From: Cellulosilyticum ruminicola JCM 14822
GTDB taxonomy: Bacteria > Bacillota > Clostridia > Lachnospirales > Cellulosilyticaceae
Reading direction: 5' to 3'
Length of the DNA stretch: 64,000 nt
NCBI RefSeq assembly: GCF_001311925.1
Contig: NZ_BBCG01000018.1
Span: 1-64,000, forward strand
Part shown: positions 57,229 to 64,000 of the stretch, one piece after another
Position numbering within the stretch: the stretch's first letter is position 1
How the letters are laid out: each line of letters opens with the position of its first letter
Translations under genes and position numbers: made by a program
Notes under the pieces: model-generated
What the model was told of the DNA's origin: nothing
The model's input: the letters and a program-made list of their open reading frames with translations, nothing else
Databases searched by the model: none

Positions 57229-58418
57229 GATATACGCATAAGTTAGTTCTTAAAAGTATGCAAGCAAAGCCTTATCGTAGCATTGGACTTATTATGATAG
57301 CACTAATTTTATCGGCTGTTATGGTATTTGGAAGTTTGTTAGCAATCGGTATAAAAAATGGCAGCCAAAATGTTGTGGCGCGCATGGGGGCAGATTTAAT
57401 CATTATTCCAGCAGGGAGCAAAGGTGAGTTAGAAGGGATGCTTTTGACAACACAAAAGGGATACTTTTATATGGATGCATCCCTTCTTGAAAAGGTAAAA
57501 GCAATTAAGGGAATAGCAAAAGCATCCCCTCAAACCTTTCTGATGACATTAGAGGCCTCATGTTGTGATCAGGCAGTACAAATAGTAGGGATTGATTTGG
57601 ATTCGGATTTTACAATTACGCCATGGATTCATAAACAATATAGAAAGTCTATTGAATCAGGTGCTATAGTGATTGGCAGTCGGGTTACATTAAAAGAAGA
57701 TGACAGGTTTTTGATGTTTGGAAAGAAGTATGTTGTTGCGGCAGCATTAGGTGAGAGTGGTTCTTCTATGGATACAACCGTTTATGTGAATATAAAAGAA
57801 ATACAAGGTCTATTAAATGCTGCAAAGGCGGTCCATCAAGGGTTAATAGAAGAGGTTGATGAAAAGAGTATTTCAGCAATTATGGTCAAACTCGCTGAAA
57901 ATGAAAATATTAATGCAGTGGTTGCAAGGTTATCAGAAATAAAAGGCATTGAAATCGTCACATCAGATGCTATTTCTAGAAAATTATCCAATGAGCTAAA
58001 GGGAACCTATATTTTTGAAGCTTTTTTAGTAGGCATAATGTTTATTATAGGTTTTCTTATTTTTTACATGATTTATGATATGACAATGAATGAACGAAGA
58101 GAGGAAGTCATAGCACTACGCATTGTAGGCATGAGCAGAAAAATGGTAAAACAGTTTTTACTTGAAGAAACCTTAGTAATCGCCAGTATAGGAGCTGCTT
58201 TGGGAACGGCTTTTGGGCTGTTAGTCTTTATGACAATGTTCCAACTGATGATTCATAAAATTGGCTTACCATTTGTGATGCCTTATGTAGCTGAGATAAT
58301 CATTGTAAGTATCAGTAGCTTTATAGTAATTACCCTATCAGGACCATTTAATACATTAAAAACTGTGCAAAAAATTTGTCCTGAATATATTTATGGGGAT
58401 GAAAGAAAAGGTGAATAA
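57225..58418 (+). CDS. FtsX/MacB-type ABC transporter permease
   Basis: A 397-residue permease with one N-terminal membrane segment (around residues 17-40), a 220-residue extracytoplasmic domain, and three C-terminal segments (about 265-290, 315-345, 355-375) with the FtsX-type core (NERREEVIALRIVGMSRKMV). Such transporters act as mechanical devices moving lipoproteins, peptides or metals rather than as classic importers. Its start overlaps the DUF4418 stop, and its ATPase follows two bases after. The substrate is unknown. Confidence 0.88.
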   Translation: MRYTHKLVLKSMQAKPYRSIGLIMIALILSAVMVFGSLLAIGIKNGSQNVVARMGADLIIIPAGSKGELEGMLLTTQKGYFYMDASLLEKVKAIKGIAKASPQTFLMTLEASCCDQAVQIVGIDLDSDFTITPWIHKQYRKSIESGAIVIGSRVTLKEDDRFLMFGKKYVVAAALGESGSSMDTTVYVNIKEIQGLLNAAKAVHQGLIEEVDEKSISAIMVKLAENENINAVVARLSEIKGIEIVTSDAISRKLSNELKGTYIFEAFLVGIMFIIGFLIFYMIYDMTMNERREEVIALRIVGMSRKMVKQFLLEETLVIASIGAALGTAFGLLVFMTMFQLMIHKIGLPFVMPYVAEIIIVSISSFIVITLSGPFNTLKTVQKICPEYIYGDERKGE

Positions 58419-58420
58419 CG

Positions 58421-59077
58421 ATGGAGATTAGACTTGAGCATATCCATAAAATATATAAGCGTGGTAGCCGTCAGCACATAGTACTTAAAGATATTAATAT
58501 GACTATTCCAACAGGTAAATTACTTGTTTTAGAAGGTAAAAGTGGCAGTGGTAAGAGTACACTGCTTAATATTATTGCAGGACTAAGTAAACCTACAGAA
58601 GGTATGGTTTATTATGACAAAACGAGTATTTCATGGTTAGATGAGTGTCAGAAGGCAGAGCTAAGAAGGTCTAACGTTGGAATAGTCACGCAGGATAGTG
58701 GATTAGTTCCATATTTGACGGTTTCTGAAAATATCAATCTATTAAATGATATTTGTAATAAGCATGTGACTAAGGCGGATCAGTTAGCTTTTGGCGAAAA
58801 ATTATTAGAGAACTTAGGACTTGCAAGCTTAAAGAATGAATATCCTTCTAATTTATCCGGTGGTGAGATAAAAAGAGTAGCTATTGCGAGAGCTTTAGTT
58901 GGAAAACCTAAAATACTTATCATGGATGAACCCACTGCAAACCTTGATAAGGATAATGTAGAAAAGGTTTGGAAACTGATTAGAAGTCATACAGATCAAG
59001 GCAGTACGGTAATTGTTGCAACCCATGAAAGTGACGCAAATAAGTATGCGGATGTGCGTGTATATTTAAAAATGTAG
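58421..59077 (+). CDS. MacB/LolD-type ABC transporter ATP-binding protein
   Basis: A 218-residue ATPase of the LolD/MacB group, partner of the preceding FtsX-type permease. Walker A GKSGSGKST, signature LSGGEIKRVAIARAL, Walker B ILIMDEPTANLD and the switch His in VATHESD are in place. It is the last gene before a 131-base gap leading to the cysteine synthase and nitrogenase-like genes. Confidence 0.92.
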   Translation: MEIRLEHIHKIYKRGSRQHIVLKDINMTIPTGKLLVLEGKSGSGKSTLLNIIAGLSKPTEGMVYYDKTSISWLDECQKAELRRSNVGIVTQDSGLVPYLTVSENINLLNDICNKHVTKADQLAFGEKLLENLGLASLKNEYPSNLSGGEIKRVAIARALVGKPKILIMDEPTANLDKDNVEKVWKLIRSHTDQGSTVIVATHESDANKYADVRVYLKM

Positions 59078-59124
59078 TACAATAAGTAGAGGTTATAACT
59101 AATGATAAAATCTACTGAATTTTC

Positions 59125-59208
59125 AAAAACTGAGTGCTGTGATAGGATATAGTTAATCCCAAAGAGATAAAAATTATATCAGTTTTTTAAGATAAAGGAG
59201 GAAAAAAT
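59125..59208 (+). promoter_or_regulatory. Leader with long-range hairpin before cysK
   Basis: AAAAACTGA (59125-59133) is complementary to TCAGTTTTT (59179-59187), enclosing 45 bases and followed by a T-run. It could be a terminator or attenuator ahead of cysK. It does not match any riboswitch I recognise. AAGGAGG precedes the start. Confidence 0.35.
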
Positions 59209-60144
59209 ATGAGTAAAATTAAAGAAAATGCATTGGAATTAATAGGTGGTACACCATTACTAAAATTAAATGGTTATACAAAGAAAAAAGGTATTAAGGA
59301 TGCAACAATCCTAGCTAAGTTAGAATACTTAAATCCAGCTGGCTCAGTCAAAGATAGAGTAGCACTTGCCATGATTGAAGATGCTGAAAAACAAGGTCTC
59401 TTAAAGGAAGGTGCAACAATCATTGAACCAACTAGTGGGAATACAGGAATAGGGCTTGCAGCAGTAGCAGCAGCCAAGGGGTATAGAGCAATTCTCACAT
59501 TACCAGATATCATGAGTGTAGAGAGAAGAAATCTTTTAAAAGCTTATGGTGCAGAAATCGTCCTTACAGAAGGCGCTAAAGGTATGAAAGGTGCGATTGC
59601 AAAAGCAGAGCAACTTCATGAAGAAATCGAAAACTCAGTGATTCTTGGTCAATTTAGTAATCCTTCTAATCCAAAGATTCATAAGGAAACAACAGGACCA
59701 GAGATTTGGGAACAGACAGAGGGTAAGGTAGATATTTTCGTAGCTGGTATTGGTACAGGTGGAACGATTACAGGTGTTGGAGAATATTTAAAAGAGAAAA
59801 ATCCAAATGTAAAAGTAGTTGCAGTAGAGCCTGCTACTAGTCCAGTACTTTCTAAAGGAACAGCTGGCCCACATAAAATTCAAGGTATTGGTGCAGGGTT
59901 TGTACCAGAAATATTAAATACACAAGTTTATGATGAAGTGATTGCAATTGAAAATGATGATGCTTTTGCTGAAGGCAAGGCTTTTGCAGTATCTGAAGGG
60001 ATTCTTGTAGGTATCTCATCTGGAGCAGCACTTAAGGCGGCAGAATTATTAGCTGCTAGACCAGAAAATAAGGGAAAAGTAATTGTTGCACTTTTACCTG
60101 ACTCAGGTGACCGTTATTTATCTACACCATTATTTAATAATTAA
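59209..60144 (+). CDS. cysK: Cysteine synthase A (O-acetylserine sulfhydrylase)
   Basis: A 311-residue fold-type II PLP enzyme that makes cysteine from O-acetylserine and sulfide. The PLP lysine is Lys48 in NPAGSVKDR. The substrate loop TSGNTGIGLA, the phosphate-binding GTGGTITG and the canonical GIGAGFVP are all present, so this is an ordinary CysK. It stands directly before the NifB-like gene. Its role is probably to capture sulfide released by the nitrogenase-like system; this is inferred from position. Confidence 0.95.
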   Translation: MSKIKENALELIGGTPLLKLNGYTKKKGIKDATILAKLEYLNPAGSVKDRVALAMIEDAEKQGLLKEGATIIEPTSGNTGIGLAAVAAAKGYRAILTLPDIMSVERRNLLKAYGAEIVLTEGAKGMKGAIAKAEQLHEEIENSVILGQFSNPSNPKIHKETTGPEIWEQTEGKVDIFVAGIGTGGTITGVGEYLKEKNPNVKVVAVEPATSPVLSKGTAGPHKIQGIGAGFVPEILNTQVYDEVIAIENDDAFAEGKAFAVSEGILVGISSGAALKAAELLAARPENKGKVIVALLPDSGDRYLSTPLFNN

Positions 60145-60213
60145 TAGTTCATAGAAATTTGGCTGATATGACTCAAAATTATTACAGAAGCAGTGGCAGA
60201 AAGAAGGTGGGAT

Positions 60214-61086
60214 ATGCATAATACATATGAAAACTTAAAAAATTCACATCCATGTTTTGGAGGACATAAAAACAATGCAGGTAGAATTCACTTACCTGTT
60301 AGTCCAGGATGTAATATAGCATGTAGATTTTGTGATCGCACAATAAATGATGTGGAAGAAAGACCAGGTGTCACTTCAAAAGTGTTAAAGCCTGAAGAAT
60401 GTTCAGACATTTTACAAAAAGCATTAGAAATATGTCCGGATATTAAAGTAGTAGGCATTGCAGGGCCAGGTGATACACTGGCTTCTGACAATGCACTAAA
60501 GGTATTTAAAATTGTTAAAGAAAAATTTCCAGATTTAATTAAATGTATGAGTACAAATGGTCTACTTTTAAATGAACGTGCAGATGAAGTGATTGATATG
60601 GGCATAGATTCATTAACAGTTACAGTAAATGCCGTTGATCCAGAGATAGAAAGCAAGCTGAATGCTTATATTATCTATCATGGTGAAAAAATTGAAGGCA
60701 TAGAAGGGGCAAAAATTCTCATTAAGAATCAACTAGAAGGTATTAAAAAGATAGCGGCTGCTGGTATTACTGTAAAAGTCAATACGGTATTAGTGCCTGA
60801 AATCAATGGTGAACATATTGAAGAGATTGCAAAAACAGTTAAGGAAGTAGGCTCAAAAATATATAATATTATTCCCCTTATACCACAACATGAATTAAAA
60901 GATTATAAAGCACCTACATGTGCCCAAATCGATGCAGCAAGAATAGCAGCTTCCAAATATATTGATGTATTTAGACATTGTCAGCACTGTAGAGCAGATG
61001 CAGTTGGTGTTCCAGGAAAATCAGAATTTGGAGATCAAGTTTATCAAAGGAGACTAAGGGTGAAGGAGACGTTTTCACATGGATAA
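60214..61086 (+). CDS. nifB: NifB-like radical SAM protein
   Basis: A 290-residue radical SAM protein matching the catalytic half of NifB, which builds the [8Fe-9S-C] NifB-co core for nitrogenase cofactors. NSHPCFGGH and the CxxxCxxC motif (Cys33, Cys37, Cys40, CNIACRFC) are followed by GIAGPGD, STNGLLL and TVTVNAVDPE, and near the end by CQHCRADAVGV. The NifX-like domain fused in many NifB proteins is absent here but is encoded by the next gene. ATG at 60214 is preferred to GTG 60193, as AAGGTGG lies between them. Its presence implies that a complex Fe-S cofactor is made. Confidence 0.88.
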   Translation: MHNTYENLKNSHPCFGGHKNNAGRIHLPVSPGCNIACRFCDRTINDVEERPGVTSKVLKPEECSDILQKALEICPDIKVVGIAGPGDTLASDNALKVFKIVKEKFPDLIKCMSTNGLLLNERADEVIDMGIDSLTVTVNAVDPEIESKLNAYIIYHGEKIEGIEGAKILIKNQLEGIKKIAAAGITVKVNTVLVPEINGEHIEEIAKTVKEVGSKIYNIIPLIPQHELKDYKAPTCAQIDAARIAASKYIDVFRHCQHCRADAVGVPGKSEFGDQVYQRRLRVKETFSHG

Positions 61087-61420
61087 TGATCAGTATTTCA
61101 TTGCAGTTGCTTCCAGTGATGGTTTAGTTGTCAACAGTCATTTTGGAAGAGCACACTGTTTTTATATCTATAAAGTTTCTAATGATGATACAGTGCAGCT
61201 CATTGAAAGAAGAGCAGTTGTTCCTATATGTGATGGTGGCAATCATAATAATGATAAACTTTATGAGAACTTATTAAAGCTAAAGGATTGCAGTTATTTA
61301 TTAGTAAGCAGAATTGGTAATCAAGCAGCTTATATGGCAGAAAATATGGGGATTATCCCTATGGAAATTCCAGGTGTCATAGAAGAGGCGATTATTGAAT
61401 TAATAAAATACAAAAAATAA
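61079..61420 (+). CDS. NifX/NafY-family cofactor-binding protein
   Basis: A 113-residue protein of the dinitrogenase iron-molybdenum cofactor (NifX/NafY/NifB C-terminal) family, carriers of NifB-co or FeMo-co precursors. Typical parts are AVASSDGLVVNSHFGRA near the N-terminus and LLVSRIGNQAAYMAENMGI near residue 80. It overlaps the NifB-like gene by eight bases, reproducing the NifB-NifX fusion of other species as two proteins. It probably takes the precursor from the NifB-like protein to the component 1 protein encoded downstream. Confidence 0.88.
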   Translation: MDNDQYFIAVASSDGLVVNSHFGRAHCFYIYKVSNDDTVQLIERRAVVPICDGGNHNNDKLYENLLKLKDCSYLLVSRIGNQAAYMAENMGIIPMEIPGVIEEAIIELIKYKK

Positions 61421-61437
61421 AAAACTTATTTATATAG

Positions 61438-62301
<864 letters not shown>

Positions 62302-62339
62302 TGAGGAATCTAATTATTTGGAGAAAGGATGGAATAAAC

Positions 62340-63338
62340 ATGGGAAAAGTGAATCATTCAATTGCGGAACTTGTAGGCAAAACGCCTCTTCTTGAACTTG
62401 TAAATTATGAAAAGAAACATAATCTTGCAGCAAAGATTTTAGTTAAATTAGAGTATTTTAATCCTAATCAAAGTGTCAAGGATAGAATAGCCTTAGCGAT
62501 GATTGAGGATGCTGAAAAAAAGGGACTTTTAAAACCAGGTTATACCGTTGTGGAGACAACCAGTGGTAATACAGGGATTGGCTTAGCTGCAATCGTGGCA
62601 TCCAAGGGCTATAAATTCCGTGTATATATTCAGGATAATGTAAGCAAGGAACGTTTTCAGGTCATTAAAGCTTTTGGCGGGAAGGTCATTAAGCTTTCAG
62701 ATGAACCTGCTATAGCTAAAGTACTTAAAGAAACAAATGGAGACTTTGTTGCAGCGATTAAAGTGCTCCGTGAAGAAATTCTTGCAAAAGAAGAAAATAT
62801 TTATTTCGTAGATCAAGTATCTAATCCAGCTAATCCGGGTGTTCATGAAGTCACAACAGGACCTGAAATATGGGAGGATACAGAGGGAAACGTCGATATT
62901 TTCGTAGCTAATGTTGGTACAGGTGGCACCATATCAGGTACTGGAAAATATTTAAAACAAAAGAATCCAGATATCCAAATTGTAGCGATTCAGCCAGGGG
63001 TGAACTCACTGCCTAGTGAAACTAATCCAGAGCCTGAAGAAATTACAGGTGTTCATGCATTTGAAGGTGTACCTGTAGAAAGAATTCCGGCTACGATGAA
63101 TCTTGATATTTATGATGAAAAATATGAAGTAGAAACAATAGAAGCTTATACTGCTGCAAGAGAGGTGGCTAAAACAGATGGTATTTTAATAGGTACATCC
63201 TCAGGTGCGGCAATATATGCAGCAACACAGCTTGCTAAAAGAACTGAAAATAAAGGTAAGACAATTGTTGCCATACTTCCAGATACAGGGTTAAGATACC
63301 TTTCTACGAATTTGTTTAATGAGGAATATTTAGGATAG
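62340..63338 (+). CDS. Divergent cysteine synthase family paralogue
   Basis: A 332-residue fold-type II PLP enzyme related to CysK, with the PLP lysine Lys47 (NPNQSVKDR), TSGNTGIGLA and GTGGTISG. Compared with the CysK at 59.2 kb it has an insertion of about 12 residues before VDQVSNPANP, and the canonical GIGAGFVP is replaced by a different segment (GVHAFEGVPVERIP). A different acceptor or donor is therefore likely. The open frame begins at 62301, but ATG 62340 after GGAGAAAGG is the better start. It lies between the NifH-like and NifD-like genes, which links it tightly to that system. Confidence 0.87.
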   Translation: MGKVNHSIAELVGKTPLLELVNYEKKHNLAAKILVKLEYFNPNQSVKDRIALAMIEDAEKKGLLKPGYTVVETTSGNTGIGLAAIVASKGYKFRVYIQDNVSKERFQVIKAFGGKVIKLSDEPAIAKVLKETNGDFVAAIKVLREEILAKEENIYFVDQVSNPANPGVHEVTTGPEIWEDTEGNVDIFVANVGTGGTISGTGKYLKQKNPDIQIVAIQPGVNSLPSETNPEPEEITGVHAFEGVPVERIPATMNLDIYDEKYEVETIEAYTAAREVAKTDGILIGTSSGAAIYAATQLAKRTENKGKTIVAILPDTGLRYLSTNLFNEEYLG

Positions 63339-63348
63339 GAGTGAAAAT

Positions 63349-64000
63349 ATGGCAATTAATTTAAATAATTCTAATATAGCCACAAGAGAGAATCGTATTG
63401 GTTCTATTACAGGTTATGTTGGTTCATTAAAAGACTTGGCCAGTCAAAGTGAATGTGGTTCATTAAAAGGCTGTTCAAGATGTTTTTCACAATCTAGTAC
63501 CTGTCTTTCAGGCTGTGCCTTAAATCAGCTTTCAGGCATTAGAGATGTTGCAATTATTCATCATGGGCCTGCGGGATGTTCTGTTGCAGGCTCATCTGCT
63601 TATTATATGTCAAGGGTTATGTCTAAGAAGCGAGGCGTTACTAGTGAAACCATTTATGTCGGCACAGATATGAATGAAAATGATACAATTTTTGGCTCTA
63701 CAGAAACCCTTAGAAAAGTCATACTAGAAGTGAATAAAAGATATTCACCAAAAGCAATATTTGTATCAAGCTCTTGTGCAACAGGTATTATTGGTGAGGA
63801 TATTGATAGTATTGTGGATGAAGTAAGGGATGAGGTAGCTGTTCCAATCGTTGCGGTACATTGTGAAGGTTTTAAATCAAGAATATGGGCCACAGGATTT
63901 GATATTTCAGATCATGCTGTATTACAGGAAATTGTTCAGCCACCAAGAGAAGGTGTAAAAACAAATAAGATTAATTTCAAAAACTTCTTTGAAAGTGCTA
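63349..64000 (+). CDS. Nitrogenase component 1 (NifD-like) protein, N-terminal part
   Basis: The first 217 residues of an oxidoreductase of the nitrogenase component 1 family, cut by the window end. Three cysteines match the alpha-subunit P-cluster ligands: Cys56 (LSGCALNQL), Cys77 (HGPAGC) and Cys143 (SSSCATGIIGED). VHCEGFKS near residue 172 is also typical. The cofactor-binding Cys and His of NifD lie beyond the window. An N-terminal cysteine-rich stretch (Cys36, 42, 45, 52) is extra. The start is ATG 63349 after AGGAGTG. It could be a NifD/NifE-like or a methylthio-alkane reductase-like subunit. Confidence 0.9.
   Translation, partial: MAINLNNSNIATRENRIGSITGYVGSLKDLASQSECGSLKGCSRCFSQSSTCLSGCALNQLSGIRDVAIIHHGPAGCSVAGSSAYYMSRVMSKKRGVTSETIYVGTDMNENDTIFGSTETLRKVILEVNKRYSPKAIFVSSSCATGIIGEDIDSIVDEVRDEVAVPIVAVHCEGFKSRIWATGFDISDHAVLQEIVQPPREGVKTNKINFKNFFESA

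Noticed and set aside
59078-59208. T-box, S-box or cysteine riboswitch before cysK
   Set aside because: No T-box sequence or S-box core was found; only a long-range hairpin is visible.

Overview
The window reads as the chromosome of a low-GC, anaerobic, spore-forming Firmicute, most likely in the Lachnospirales (Cellulosilyticum-like is my guess; it is not proven by anything here). Grounds: the AT-rich composition, AAGGAGG-type ribosome binding sites, the sporulation genes yqfC/yqfD beside phoH, an oxygen-sensitive class III ribonucleotide reductase (nrdD-nrdG), several radical SAM enzymes and a nitrogenase-like gene set. Nearly all genes lie on the + strand in short-spaced operons.

Layout. 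0-0.5 kb: left-edge mobile-element debris on the minus strand. 0.77-11.1 kb: housekeeping run yqfC-yqfD-phoH-pgpH-ybeY-era-yqzL-recO-polA-coaE. 11.1-20.3 kb: an orphan peptide-binding lipoprotein, a GalT/HIT-like protein, an FtsA-like actin-fold protein, an ACT-domain protein, a UPF0210 protein, a beta-Ala-His dipeptidase and an AI-2E family permease. 20.6-22.8 kb: the complete panB-panC-panD pantothenate operon. 22.9-27.3 kb: a convergent MATE transporter, an apparently intact IS4-type transposase beside an older transposase remnant, and a frameshifted amidohydrolase. 27.4-30.8 kb: NrdR-box-preceded nrdD-nrdG-dut. 30.9-32.8 kb: an unrecognised protein and a peptidoglycan amidase. 33.0-40.7 kb: miaB-mutS-mutL-miaA-hfq. 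40.7-43.1 kb: wreckage of a MITE-like element, an ISL3 element and an IS21 element. 43.3-47.9 kb: a methionine gamma-lyase-family protein, NAD synthetase (minus) and an AEC permease. 47.9-50.5 kb: a degenerate IS4-type element and a degenerate ISL3 element whose terminal inverted repeats and probable 8-bp target duplication are still visible.

50.5-64.0 kb is the most interesting part. One co-directional block encodes two PLP-dependent C-S bond enzymes, a LysR regulator, a NitT/TauT-type ABC importer, a DUF4418 membrane protein with an FtsX-type permease and its ATPase, a cysteine synthase, a NifB-like radical SAM protein, a NifX-like protein, a NifH-like reductase with all signature residues, a second divergent cysteine synthase paralogue, and the start of a nitrogenase component 1 (NifD-like) gene cut by the window end. 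The simplest reading is a nitrogenase-like reductase for a sulfur compound (compare the known methylthio-alkane reductase), with the ABC importer supplying substrate and the cysteine synthases capturing released sulfide. This is inference from gene context.

Five otherwise well-conserved genes (amidohydrolase, miaB, a transsulfuration enzyme, a MalY-type enzyme and the ABC substrate-binding protein) each carry a single missing base, four of them in or beside a homopolymer run. That pattern looks more like systematic base undercalling than five independent pseudogenes. I saw no rRNA, tRNA, CRISPR array or prophage.
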